A DNA stretch of 64,000 nt from Bog-105 sp965277435 (GTDB lineage Bacteria; Acidobacteriota; Terriglobia; Bryobacterales; Bryobacteraceae): contig OZ255821.1 in NCBI GenBank assembly GCA_965277435.1, forward strand, positions 5,828,001 to 5,892,000, given 5' to 3'. Below are positions 53,950-62,691 of the stretch, one piece after another. Both the position numbers and the translations under genes were made by a program. Below the pieces are notes generated by a model. It was not told the origin of the DNA, made no database searches, and worked only from the letters and a program-made list of their open reading frames with translations. The first letter of the stretch is position 1. Each line of letters starts with the position of its first letter.

Positions 53950-54840
53950 ATGTTTACCGGTTGTGGCACAGCGCTTGTAACACCTTTTCGAACGGATGGC
54001 GAACTCGACGAACTCACCTTACGTTTGCTTATTCGGCGGCAGATTGATGCTGGGATCGATTTTCTCTGCCCTTGCGGCACGACGGGCGAAAGTCCCACGC
54101 TTAGTCACGAAGAACATGTGCGCGTCGTGGCTATTACGGTCGAAGAAGCTAAGGGACGCGTGCCGGTCCTGGCGGGGGCCGGCGGGTACAACACTCGCTC
54201 GGTTATCGAGCTCGCCGCCGAACTGAAAGCAGTTGGCGTCTCGGGCCTGCTCTCGGTGACGCCGTACTACAACAAGCCAACCCAGGAAGGTCTCTATCAG
54301 CACTACCGCGCGATCGCGGGATCGACTGACCTGCCTATCGTTGTATATAGCGTACAGGGCCGCACGTCCGTTAACGTTGAGCCGGCGACGATTGTTCGCC
54401 TTGCCGAGATCCCCAATATCGTAGGCGTGAAAGAAGCTTCGGGCAGCATTGCCCAGATGGCTAATATCACCACGCGCGTGCCCGAATCGTTTCTGGTTCT
54501 CTCGGGCGACGATGCGGTGACCATTCCGCTGATCGCGCTCGGAGGAAGCGGCGTCATCTCGGTAGTGAGCAATGAGATTCCGGGTGAATTCGCGAGGCTC
54601 GCGCGCGCTGCGTTGAACGGAGATTTCGCGACAGCCCGCCAGATTCAGCGGCGGTTTCAGCCGCTGCTGGAAGTGAATTTTGTGGAAACCAGCCCCGGTC
54701 CGGTGAAGTTCGCGATGTCGTGTATGGGCCTGCTCGAGCCGGTCTGGCGTCTGCCGCTGGTTGCTCCGCTGAAGTCTTCGCAAGAGAAAATCGAAGCGGT
54801 ACTGGAAAGCGTCGGGCTGCTCTCCGGAGTGCGGGCTTGA
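53950..54840 (+). CDS. dapA: 4-hydroxy-tetrahydrodipicolinate synthase
   Basis: 296 residues, full length TIM barrel. GTTGES (43-48), Tyr133 (VVYSVQGRT) and the Schiff-base Lys161 (GVKEASG) are in the canonical places. It condenses pyruvate with aspartate semialdehyde in lysine/diaminopimelate synthesis. Its stop overlaps the dapD start by 4 bases. Confidence 0.97.
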   Translation: MFTGCGTALVTPFRTDGELDELTLRLLIRRQIDAGIDFLCPCGTTGESPTLSHEEHVRVVAITVEEAKGRVPVLAGAGGYNTRSVIELAAELKAVGVSGLLSVTPYYNKPTQEGLYQHYRAIAGSTDLPIVVYSVQGRTSVNVEPATIVRLAEIPNIVGVKEASGSIAQMANITTRVPESFLVLSGDDAVTIPLIALGGSGVISVVSNEIPGEFARLARAALNGDFATARQIQRRFQPLLEVNFVETSPGPVKFAMSCMGLLEPVWRLPLVAPLKSSQEKIEAVLESVGLLSGVRA

Positions 54841-55616
54841 CGGGACCGGAATTTCAGGCGTTCCTCAAGCAACTCAACGAAGGCAGCATTCGCGCAGCGG
54901 AGCCAGATGCCTCTCAACTCTCCGGCTGGAAGGTAAACACCGTCGTGAAGGAAGGCATCCTGGCTGGCTTTCGCCTGGGCAACATCGTTCCGATGCCTGA
55001 CGCGGGCAGTCCCCAGTTTTTCGACAAATCGACGTATCCGCTGCGCAGGATTACCGCGGACGAGCGAGTGCGCGTAGTGCCCGGCGGCTCCAGCATACGT
55101 GACGGCTGTTATGTGGCGCCAGGTGTGACCTGCATGCCGCCGATGTATATCAATGTGGGAGCTTACGTGGACGCAGGCACGATGATCGATTCGCACGCGC
55201 TCGTTGGAAGTTGCGCCCAGATCGGAAAGAACTGCCATATCTCCGCCGCGTCGCAAATTGGCGGTGTTCTGGAACCGGTCGGAGCCTTGCCCGTCATCAT
55301 TGAAGACGACGTGCTGGTTGGCGGCAACTGCGGAGTCTACGAAGGAACAGTGGTAAAGCGACGAGCGGTTCTAGGCAGCGGCACCATTTTGAACAAATCG
55401 ACTCCGGTTTACGATCTGGTCAAAAAGATCGTTCACCGCGCCACGGACGAAACGCCGCTCATCATCCCGGAAGAGGCAGTGGTGGTGGCAGGGTCGCGCC
55501 AGGTGCAGTCGGGTATTGGCAAAGATTGGGGCATTTCGCTTTATACGCCAGTGATTGTGAAGTACCGCGATTCCCGCACCGAAACAAAGATCCAGCTGGA
55601 AGACTTACTGCGTTAG
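54837..55616 (+). CDS. dapD: Tetrahydrodipicolinate N-succinyltransferase
   Basis: 259 residues with an N-terminal domain (WKVNTVVKEGILAGFRLG) and a left-handed beta-helix (YINVGAYVDAGTMIDSHALV, GSCAQIGKNCHISAASQIGG, VLEP), matching DapD rather than the acetyl-type DapH. It succinylates tetrahydrodipicolinate in diaminopimelate synthesis. The TTG at 54837 overlaps the dapA stop; the frame is open further upstream but inside dapA. Confidence 0.95.
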   Translation: MTGPEFQAFLKQLNEGSIRAAEPDASQLSGWKVNTVVKEGILAGFRLGNIVPMPDAGSPQFFDKSTYPLRRITADERVRVVPGGSSIRDGCYVAPGVTCMPPMYINVGAYVDAGTMIDSHALVGSCAQIGKNCHISAASQIGGVLEPVGALPVIIEDDVLVGGNCGVYEGTVVKRRAVLGSGTILNKSTPVYDLVKKIVHRATDETPLIIPEEAVVVAGSRQVQSGIGKDWGISLYTPVIVKYRDSRTETKIQLEDLLR

Positions 55617-56450
55617 GCCGGCTGAATTCCAATCATCGGGCCGGGTGATTCGCCCGCGCCCGAACGGCGCATTCAATTCTTTGATTTGCAGATCGACCCT
55701 TTGGCCTTTCACGACCGCCAGCGTGTGACCGAAAAACCAGCCGTCTTCATATTGTTTGGAGGCGCGAAGATGGCCGCCGGAACTCGCCATTGACAAGTAG
55801 CGAATGCTTTCGAGATCGAAGCTCAACATCTCGTGAACGTGCCCCGCGATCACGAACTGCACTCCATACTTTTTGCACAATCGATGCAAAGGGAACTGCG
55901 GGTCGCCTAGCATCACCGGCAAGATCCAGGAAGGCCGGTGCGAGATGACGAATTTTAGCGGCTGCGTGCGATGCAGTTCCAGATCGCGCTTTAGAAAATC
56001 AATTTCTCCGGCCGGCAACGAATCGCTACGGCTGTTATCCAGCACCACGAAGTGAGCCTGTTCGTAATCGAAGCTATAGTGCAATGGCCGTTTCGTATAT
56101 TTTTCATACACGGCCGCGGATGCGATTGACCAGACATCATGATTGCCCGGCGTAAAGAAGATCCGCAAAGTCCGGTAAGGGGCAAGAGCCCGCCACGCCT
56201 GTTGCCACTCTGCATCAACGGTGTTTTCGTTTCCGCCCTGGATGGTATCGCCAACCGTCAGCACGAAGTCGGGCTGTTCAGCAGCCGCCTCGCGCCAGCA
56301 TTCTTCATAAACACCAGGAACCGTTTCGCCGGTCCGGTCGCCAATGATGGCGAAGCGGAAGGCATCGGACTTTGTCTCGGCCGCTACCAGAACGCCAATC
56401 GCCAGCGCGGCCAGCAGCAACCAGCCCTCCACGAATTTGACTGTTTTCAT
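55605..56450 (-). CDS. Calcineurin-like metallophosphoesterase
   Basis: 281 residues: signal peptide (about 1-24) and the metal-binding motifs GDRTG, GDTIQGG, GNHDVW, SHRPSW and GHVH of the calcineurin phosphoesterase fold. Probably periplasmic; substrate unknown. It overlaps dapD by 12 bases at the 3' ends (convergent). Confidence 0.92.
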   Translation of the reverse strand: MKTVKFVEGWLLLAALAIGVLVAAETKSDAFRFAIIGDRTGETVPGVYEECWREAAAEQPDFVLTVGDTIQGGNENTVDAEWQQAWRALAPYRTLRIFFTPGNHDVWSIASAAVYEKYTKRPLHYSFDYEQAHFVVLDNSRSDSLPAGEIDFLKRDLELHRTQPLKFVISHRPSWILPVMLGDPQFPLHRLCKKYGVQFVIAGHVHEMLSFDLESIRYLSMASSGGHLRASKQYEDGWFFGHTLAVVKGQRVDLQIKELNAPFGRGRITRPDDWNSAGLTQ

Positions 56451-57115
56451 TAAGGAACCGGCAGCGGGTCGTTGCTGACCACGTCTTCTTTCGGTTTGGC
56501 GGGTTCAGGATTGCCAATTTCGGCAAAGATGTTTGCTAAGTAGGTTTGAGTTTCGAGCGGATATTGCGACGGGTCGAGCTGGTCTGCTCGCAGCGCGCCG
56601 GCGTTATAGGCCACCAGCGCCAACCGCAAGTCACCGTTGTATTTCTTAATCAGTTCTTGCAGGAAGGCGGCACCCGCCTGGACGTTTTGTGAAGGCTCGA
56701 AGGGATCCGCGACGCGAAACTTCGTAGCGGTCGCCGGCATCAGCTGCATCAAGCCTTGGGCCCCTTTGACAGAAACGGCGCATGGCTTAAATCCCGATTC
56801 CTGCCGCATCACGGCGCGGACCAGATTCGGTTCCAGTGAGTGCTTTTTGGCGGCCGAGGCGATCAGCGATTCGGCTTCATCGCGGTCGAGCGCCGGGCAA
56901 TCAATATCCGGGACGAGGGTAGGAGGCAGCAGGAATTCGAAATCCGAATTGGTGGCTTCGACTTTCACTCCCAGCTGCTTGCGCAGAGAATCGCGCTGCT
57001 TGCGGAGCGATTCCCGTTGCAAATCCAGGCCGCTCAGTTTGGGGTTCTTGGTATCGGTGGGACCGCCCATCAGAACAGCGCATCCGAACACAAGGAAGAG
57101 AGAGCAATATTTCAC
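56450..57115 (-). CDS. Lytic transglycosylase (SLT domain)
   Basis: 221 residues: signal peptide (about 1-18), a helical linker, then an SLT fold with the catalytic Glu in VMRQESGFKP, followed by GAQGLMQLMPATA and VAYNAGALRA. It cleaves peptidoglycan, and its place downstream of motA fits wall remodelling for flagellar insertion, but that is inference. One-base overlap with the phosphoesterase gene. Confidence 0.92.
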   Translation of the reverse strand: MKYCSLFLVFGCAVLMGGPTDTKNPKLSGLDLQRESLRKQRDSLRKQLGVKVEATNSDFEFLLPPTLVPDIDCPALDRDEAESLIASAAKKHSLEPNLVRAVMRQESGFKPCAVSVKGAQGLMQLMPATATKFRVADPFEPSQNVQAGAAFLQELIKKYNGDLRLALVAYNAGALRADQLDPSQYPLETQTYLANIFAEIGNPEPAKPKEDVVSNDPLPVP

Positions 57116-57165
57116 GAGATCTTGGAAGATAGTCAGGCCAGGCAGGCCAAGATCTCAGGGCTGAT

Positions 57166-58023
57166 TTACGCCGCCGGGGCCTGGAACGATTCTTCCATCT
57201 CTTTGAAAGACGGGCGAACAGCGGCCGGAATCGAGCGCCGGCAAAATTCGACTGCCAGGATCGGCGCCGCGCCCCGGAAAAAGGCGATCAGGCCGCTGCG
57301 CAGCGAGTGATAATACTGCGATTCCGAGTCATTCGATTTGGAAATGCTGGCCGCCAACGGAGACAGGAAGCCGTAACACATCAAAATACCCAGGAAGGTT
57401 CCGACCAGCGCCGCCGCTACTTTCTTACCGATCTCTTCCGGTGGACCACCGAGGGCGCTCATGGTGATGACCACGCCCAGCACCGCGGCGACAATGCCCA
57501 GGCCGGGCAGCGCATCCGCTACAGACGAGAGCGCATTCACGGGAACGCTTACCTCTTTATGGTGGACTTCCAGGTCTAACTCGATCATCTGGTCGAGATC
57601 GTAATGGGAAACCGTTCCGCTCATGCCGGTTCGCACCGTATCGCAAATGAAGTGGAGGACATGGTGATCCTTCAGCACTTCCGGAAAATTCTTAAACAAC
57701 TCGCTGTTCTGCGGCTCTTCGATGTCGGGTTCGAGCGCCGAGACGCCGCCCTTGCGGCCCTTCTTAAAGATGTCGTTCAGCATTTTCAAAGTACTCAGAT
57801 AGCGCTTCTTGCTGTATTTGTCGGACGACATAACGCCCAACAAAGCCTTGAAGATCTTTATGATGACGGGGAGCGGATTGGCAATCAAGAGCGTTCCGAT
57901 GGCCGCGCCTCCAATAATGATGAGCTCGGAAGGCTGAATTAAAACCTTCAGATTCCCGTGTTCCATCATGTAGCCGCCCAGGATGGCGCCAATTACCGCG
58001 AGAATGCCAACGATCGAAATCAT
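57166..58023 (-). CDS. motA: MotA-like flagellar stator protein, second copy
   Basis: 285 residues: two N-terminal helices (VGILAVIGAILGGYMMEHGN, then IIIGGAAIGTLLI), a cytoplasmic domain with KDHHVLHFICDTVRTGMSG, and later helices around LPGLGIVAAVLGVVITMSAL. No MotB is encoded next to it, and the next gene on the strand is the lytic transglycosylase. A FliA-type promoter lies just upstream. Confidence 0.93.
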   Translation of the reverse strand: MISIVGILAVIGAILGGYMMEHGNLKVLIQPSELIIIGGAAIGTLLIANPLPVIIKIFKALLGVMSSDKYSKKRYLSTLKMLNDIFKKGRKGGVSALEPDIEEPQNSELFKNFPEVLKDHHVLHFICDTVRTGMSGTVSHYDLDQMIELDLEVHHKEVSVPVNALSSVADALPGLGIVAAVLGVVITMSALGGPPEEIGKKVAAALVGTFLGILMCYGFLSPLAASISKSNDSESQYYHSLRSGLIAFFRGAAPILAVEFCRRSIPAAVRPSFKEMEESFQAPAA

Positions 58024-58047
58024 GTCTCAGTTCTATCCTCGAAAGTT

Positions 58048-58075
58048 CTATCGGCAGCCGCCGGGCAGCTCTTTA
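58048..58075 (-). promoter_or_regulatory. FliA (sigma-28) promoter of motA
   Basis: On the minus strand TAAAGAGC followed after 12 bases by GCCGATAG, against the consensus TAAAGTTT-N11-GCCGATAA. It ends 25 bases before the motA start codon. Confidence 0.65.
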
Positions 58076-58104
58076 GGGTTGGCCGAAAGATTTCTGTGAT
58101 TTGC

Positions 58105-58131
58105 TAAAAAGCTCCAGTATTCAGCCGATAA
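58105..58131 (+). promoter_or_regulatory. FliA (sigma-28) promoter of fliS
   Basis: TAAAAAGC, 11 bases, then the exact consensus GCCGATAA, followed by GGAGG and the fliS start. The predicted transcript leader is only about 12 bases. Confidence 0.8.
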
Positions 58132-58149
58132 GAAGTTGGAGGTAGTGGC

Positions 58150-58659
58150 TTGAGCTTCACAGATCCATACGGGGCGTACGTCGAAGGAACCCTGACCAGC
58201 GGTGGCCCATTACAGCTGGTTATTGCCCTGTACGAAAAGGCCATTGAGTCGATTGAGCAGGCGAAACTGTTTCTGGAGTCGGGCGACATTCTGGCGCGGT
58301 CGAAGGCTATCAATAAGGCGCTGGCTGTCTTGACCGAACTATTGGTCTCACTCGACCACGAAAAAGGCGGCGAGATCAGCTCGAACCTGCAGCGGCTTTA
58401 CAGCTACGTGCAGTGCCGGTTGATCGACGCTCATACTCAACAAAAGAAAGAACCGCTGATGGAAGCGGAACGCCTCCTGAAGACCATGTTAGAAGGTTGG
58501 AACGGGGCAGCGGAGAAGCTCACGGCCGAGTGGAAGATGTCGGATGCGAAGCACGGACACGAGGAAACTCCCCGGGAAGAGCCGGCAGAGACGGCCTACG
58601 GATTCTTTGCCGAAGAGGTTAACGAGTATGCCTGCGCCGGTGTGTCCGCGATGTTCTGA
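58150..58659 (+). CDS. fliS: Flagellin export chaperone FliS
   Basis: 169 residues, TTG start with GGAGG 7 bases upstream. The four-helix FliS fold is seen in DPYGAYVEGTLTSGGPLQLV, IALYEKAIESIEQAKLFLES and the LNKALAVLTEL-like segment NKALAVLTELLVSLD; a C-terminal extension of about 40 residues is longer than in most FliS. It binds flagellin before export. No fliD is adjacent. Confidence 0.93.
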   Translation: MSFTDPYGAYVEGTLTSGGPLQLVIALYEKAIESIEQAKLFLESGDILARSKAINKALAVLTELLVSLDHEKGGEISSNLQRLYSYVQCRLIDAHTQQKKEPLMEAERLLKTMLEGWNGAAEKLTAEWKMSDAKHGHEETPREEPAETAYGFFAEEVNEYACAGVSAMF

Positions 58660-58726
58660 GAAGCAAGCACAGGCCGCGAGGCCGCGCCACCAGATGAAAG
58701 AGCCACCGGTCGCTCACGCTCGCGGC

Positions 58727-59074
58727 TCAGTTAAGGGACGAAAGAGGGAGTTCGGCGGACTTGGGCGCGATGTTCTGAGATGTGGCGCGCGAAAGCGAAC
58801 GTTCGATCTCTTTAGATAGCCCCAGACCGCCGTTCTGCGAAAGTGCATTGGCCAGTTGCGACTCAGCCATGCCCATGGCGGAATCGTCGCCGGTACTGCC
58901 GCCGCTTCCTAGCCAGCCCTCGGAGCCTTCTTCACGAGCTGATTTCAGCATTTCGCCGATGAGCAGTGACTCAAATTGCTGAGATGCTTTGTGGATTTTG
59001 GCGGATTTATCATCGCCGGCGACAGGATCGGACGGCGTGGCCGGGAAAGCGAGAGTGTTCAGAGAGAGAGACAT
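58727..59074 (-). CDS. flgJ: FlgJ N-terminal-type rod-binding protein
   Basis: 115 residues, only the rod-scaffolding domain (KIHKASQQFESLLIGEMLKS, then a GMAESQLANALSQNGGLGLS helix). The muramidase half of enterobacterial FlgJ is absent, so a separate lytic enzyme must open the wall. Last gene of the flg run; 5 bases after flgI. Confidence 0.9.
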   Translation of the reverse strand: MSLSLNTLAFPATPSDPVAGDDKSAKIHKASQQFESLLIGEMLKSAREEGSEGWLGSGGSTGDDSAMGMAESQLANALSQNGGLGLSKEIERSLSRATSQNIAPKSAELPLSSLN

Positions 59075-59079
59075 AAAGA

Positions 59080-60273
59080 TTAGATCACTTCCAGTTGGGC
59101 ATCGAGCGCGCCGGCCGCCCGCAAGCTTTCGAGAATCGCGATCACGTCACGAGTGGTCGATCCGATAGCCGCCAGCGACTTCACAAGCTCTTCGACAGTA
59201 GCGCCTTCTTTGAGGAGCACATTCCGTGACTTTTCGTCCCTGGCGCCTACGGTCACATCGGGCGCGACCGATCCGTTAGCCGAAGAGAAAGGCCCGGTCG
59301 GCACGGCCAGCAAATGGGTTTGGATTTGAACAGTTAAATTGCCATGCATGATGGCCACTGGGGCGATCCGTACTTCGTTACCGAGTATGACGGTGCCGGT
59401 TCGTTCATTGATGACGACCTTGGCCATGCGGTCTGGCTCGACACTGAGACGCTCGAGTTCCGCGATGAATTCGATGGGCCGGTTGGCGAATGAAGGCGGC
59501 AGAACAACAGTCACGAGATCGGAGTTTTCGGCATGCGCTACCTGCCCGCTGGAGCTAAAGCGATGGTTGACCACCGCGGAAATACGGGCTGAGGTCGTGA
59601 AGTCGGCTTCTTTGAGCTGCAGTTTGACAGTGTTCCCCAGGGGCACGGAAGGCGCAACCCGTTCGACCGAAACTCCATTTGGAATGCGGCCCACGGTGGG
59701 ATGATTGACGGTTTGCGCATTGGCGGACGAGCGGCCGGCGATGAACCCTCCCGTAATGATGGGGCCCTGGGTGGTGGCGTAGACCTGGCCATTGACTCCG
59801 CGCAAGGTGGTAAGCACCAGGAGTCCGCCTTGCAGATTGGTGGCGTCTCCGATGGCCGCGACGGTAGCGTCGATACTGGTGCCGGGCTGAGCGAAGGGCG
59901 GTAGGGTGGCGGTCACAATCACGGCAGCTGTGTTCTTCACAGTAATCAAGGTAGGCGAAACGCTGACGCCCATGCGCTGCAACAAATTGGTGAGACTTTG
60001 GGCGGAAAAGAGCGTTTGCTGCCGGTCGCCGGTGCCGTTCAAACCCACGACCAGGCCGTAGCCAACGAGTTGATTGGTGCGAACGCCTTCGATAGTGACG
60101 AGGTCTTTGAGTCTGACACCGGTCTGTTGTTCGGCCGCGGGCTCGTTTACTTCGATGGTTCGTGGCAGGCCAGTCGACCGAATTGGCTGATAAGGCAGCG
60201 AAAGCTGCTGCCCAGCCGCGGCCAGTGTGGTGACGCTCAAAAAGACTACGGTGAAGCGCTGTAAAAGGAGCAT
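59080..60273 (-). CDS. flgI: Flagellar P-ring protein FlgI
   Basis: 397 residues: signal peptide (about 1-20), conserved VRLKDLVTIEGVRTNQLVGY, GLVVGLNGTGD and a C-terminal RDVIAILESLRAAGALDAQL. It forms the periplasmic P ring. One-base overlap with flgH. Confidence 0.97.
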   Translation of the reverse strand: MLLLQRFTVVFLSVTTLAAAGQQLSLPYQPIRSTGLPRTIEVNEPAAEQQTGVRLKDLVTIEGVRTNQLVGYGLVVGLNGTGDRQQTLFSAQSLTNLLQRMGVSVSPTLITVKNTAAVIVTATLPPFAQPGTSIDATVAAIGDATNLQGGLLVLTTLRGVNGQVYATTQGPIITGGFIAGRSSANAQTVNHPTVGRIPNGVSVERVAPSVPLGNTVKLQLKEADFTTSARISAVVNHRFSSSGQVAHAENSDLVTVVLPPSFANRPIEFIAELERLSVEPDRMAKVVINERTGTVILGNEVRIAPVAIMHGNLTVQIQTHLLAVPTGPFSSANGSVAPDVTVGARDEKSRNVLLKEGATVEELVKSLAAIGSTTRDVIAILESLRAAGALDAQLEVI

Positions 60274-60971
60274 TAGAAGGGAAGGATTCCTAGTAGGATT
60301 CGATACAAGATGTTCGGCCGGTGAATGACGTCGTTCACGACGCCTTTGCCGTTGATCTTCAATTCGAGTTGGGCAATGCTGCCGGATTGCACGGTGTTGG
60401 CATTGGACAGATCGGCGGGACGCACGACGCCGCGCACCGTAATCACCTGATTTTCGGAGTTCACGAGCGTGGTTTTGTTGCCTTCGATAACCAGGTAGCC
60501 GTTAGGCAGCACATCTATCACGCGCGCCGTAAGCATGGCGGTGAGAGTGCTTTGGCGAGATGTTGTGCCGTCCCCGGTGAGAGCCTGCGTGGAGTTCATG
60601 TTGAGCAAGTTGGCGAAACGGCCGGCGGCCGAGAGTTGCCCGGCGGCGGAGCTAATGGCGGCATTGGCGTTGGTGGCGCGCGAGGTCTTTGTTTCTCCGG
60701 TGGCCACGGCGGAGGCTTGCTCATTCACGATGATAGTGACGATGTCGTCGACGCTGCGGGCTCGCAGGTCGGCGGCCGTATCGGCCAGGGGGGTCGACCC
60801 AACGAAGAGCGAGCCGGGACTTTCCGAGACGGCTGAAGCAGCGCGGCGGTGCGCCGCCTCGACGTACTTGTCGAGCGCCGAATCAGGGGGTGTGACGATT
60901 TTCTTTTTTTTCTGTGCATGCACGAGCGGCGCAACCGAAAGGCACAGAAACAAACAAAGGAGTCGATTCAT
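60273..60971 (-). CDS. flgH: Flagellar L-ring protein FlgH
   Basis: 232 residues with LRARSVDDIVTIIVNEQASA and the LFVGSTPLADTAADLRA-type core, ending VNDVIHRPNILYRILLGILP. FlgH is normally an outer-membrane lipoprotein; here the N-terminus (LCLFLCLSVAPLVHAQ) looks like a simple signal peptide with no lipobox cysteine. It overlaps flgA by 4 bases. Confidence 0.95.
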   Translation of the reverse strand: MNRLLCLFLCLSVAPLVHAQKKKKIVTPPDSALDKYVEAAHRRAASAVSESPGSLFVGSTPLADTAADLRARSVDDIVTIIVNEQASAVATGETKTSRATNANAAISSAAGQLSAAGRFANLLNMNSTQALTGDGTTSRQSTLTAMLTARVIDVLPNGYLVIEGNKTTLVNSENQVITVRGVVRPADLSNANTVQSGSIAQLELKINGKGVVNDVIHRPNILYRILLGILPF

Positions 60972-61870
60972 GATTTCCTGGGTTCTACAACGAGTCCGAA
61001 CTGTCCGCCGGGCACGACGACTACAGTTCCTTTGTCTTCGACGCGGGCATGAAAGGTGCGTCCGCTGCGCGGATTCTTCACGGAAATGATTTGTCCTTTG
61101 CGGCCATTGACCTCTGCTATGCCTTTGACTTCGAGCAGCGCGGCGCCGGTCTGAATGATGGCGGTGACAACTTCGCCCTGATTGACCTCACGCGGCGCTT
61201 CGAGCATGTCTTCCGTTAAAGCAGTTCCGGCGGAGACCGGACGTTTCAGCAGAAAGCCGGCCACTCGAGAGGCATCGAGCACAAATTTCTCCCGCTGGAG
61301 GGGCCCTTCGTACGAGGCGACCTTTACCTGATCGAGCGCGACGGTGTCTCCGTAATGCAAATCAGTTGATGTAACGACGTGCTGTTCTCTGACTTTGACG
61401 ACGACTCGAGCCCAGATGGGAAATTGTCTGGAACCGGAGTAGCGAACGTAGCCGCGCCAGAGAGAAGGTTTATCAGAACCGATACTTAAGCCGGCTAGTG
61501 GGAAGACCATCTCGCCACTCGGCGCTGACATCAGACTACTTTCGACGATATCGATCGTCGCCTGACGGCCCTTCAAGGATTGGCGCATGGCAGCGAGAAT
61601 CTGATCTTTGGCAGGAACAGAGAGATCCCAGGCGAAACAGATGTCCTCGGTGAATTCACCTTCGATATGTTGAGCGAGCGCGATGTGCTTAAGTTCCCGG
61701 GCACGGTAGAGCCGCTGCTGGCCGGGATAGGGCGCGAGACCCAGCTTTAGATCCGGATCGAGCGCCGAAAAAATCGCCAGGGCATTAGCCAGATCCCGCC
61801 CTTGAATCCAATCCGAATGAATGGCGTGGCAGGCCAGCGGCTGCAGGAATGCCAGAAGCAGCGCGAGCAT
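60968..61870 (-). CDS. flgA: FlgA, periplasmic P-ring chaperone
   Basis: 300 residues: signal peptide (about 1-16), an N-terminal domain, and a C-terminal SAF/FlgA domain (VTSTDLHYGDTVALDQVKVA, VLKRPVSAGTALTEDMLEAP-like LLKRPVSAGTALTEDMLEAP, and GKIAEVNGRKGQIISVKNPR-like region). It helps FlgI assemble the P ring. Overlaps flgG and flgH ends. Confidence 0.93.
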   Translation of the reverse strand: MLALLLAFLQPLACHAIHSDWIQGRDLANALAIFSALDPDLKLGLAPYPGQQRLYRARELKHIALAQHIEGEFTEDICFAWDLSVPAKDQILAAMRQSLKGRQATIDIVESSLMSAPSGEMVFPLAGLSIGSDKPSLWRGYVRYSGSRQFPIWARVVVKVREQHVVTSTDLHYGDTVALDQVKVASYEGPLQREKFVLDASRVAGFLLKRPVSAGTALTEDMLEAPREVNQGEVVTAIIQTGAALLEVKGIAEVNGRKGQIISVKNPRSGRTFHARVEDKGTVVVVPGGQFGLVVEPRKS

Positions 61871-62661
61871 TACTGAGTCACTTGATTGACTTGCTGATAC
61901 ATTTCATCAGCGGCTTTGACAACGCGTGAGTTGGCCTCGTAAGCGCGCTGGCTCTGAATCAGGTTGACGAACTCTTCGACCACGTCGACGTTCGATTGTT
62001 CGGAATAACCCTGCATCAGAGAGCCGAGCCCATCGGTACCGCCGGGAGTGCCTACCTGGGCATCACCCGAAGCGTCGGTTGCGGTATAGAGAGTATTGCC
62101 AATGCTGTTTAAGCCGGCTGGATTCTGGAAATTGGCAAGAGTGATCTGGCCGGCCTTCTGGGCCGCGGTCTGGTTGGCAAGCGTGAAGCTCACGGTACCG
62201 TCCTGCGCCACGGTGATAGTTTGAGCGGCCGCCGGGATGGTGATTTGCGGTTCGAGCGCATTGCCATTCGCATCGACGACGTTACCGTTCCGGTCGAGTT
62301 GAAAGGAACCAGCGCGGGTATAGGCGAGCTCCCCATTACCTTGCCGGATCTGAAAGAACCCTTTGCCTTGAATGACCATGTCGAGCGGATTGTTGGTTTG
62401 TGCGAACGCTCCCTGCGTGAAGATGATTTCATTCGAAGCGGCGCGGGTTCCGAGCCCGAGTTGTAACCCTGCCGGTACGGTTGTCTGCTGACCTGCTGCG
62501 GCGCCCGGCTGAATCATGCTTTGGTAGATCAAGTCTTCAAACTGCGCCCGGCGCATCTTATAGCCAGCGGTATTCGCGTTGGCCAAATTGTTGGCGATGT
62601 TGTCGACATTCAACTGTTGAGCGGTCATGCCGCTGGCTGCGCTGTATAAGGCTCGTATCAT
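61870..62661 (-). CDS. flgG: Flagellar distal rod protein FlgG
   Basis: 263 residues, with rod signature MTAQQLNVDNIANNLANANT near the N-terminus, a conserved GYKMRRAQFEDLIYQ, central D1 domain, and a C-terminal SNVDVVEEFVNLIQSQRAYE, NSRVVKAADEMYQQ. Full length. Confidence 0.97.
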   Translation of the reverse strand: MIRALYSAASGMTAQQLNVDNIANNLANANTAGYKMRRAQFEDLIYQSMIQPGAAAGQQTTVPAGLQLGLGTRAASNEIIFTQGAFAQTNNPLDMVIQGKGFFQIRQGNGELAYTRAGSFQLDRNGNVVDANGNALEPQITIPAAAQTITVAQDGTVSFTLANQTAAQKAGQITLANFQNPAGLNSIGNTLYTATDASGDAQVGTPGGTDGLGSLMQGYSEQSNVDVVEEFVNLIQSQRAYEANSRVVKAADEMYQQVNQVTQ

Positions 62662-62691
62662 TATTTTGAAGTTCCTTTTTTCTGCGGCTTT

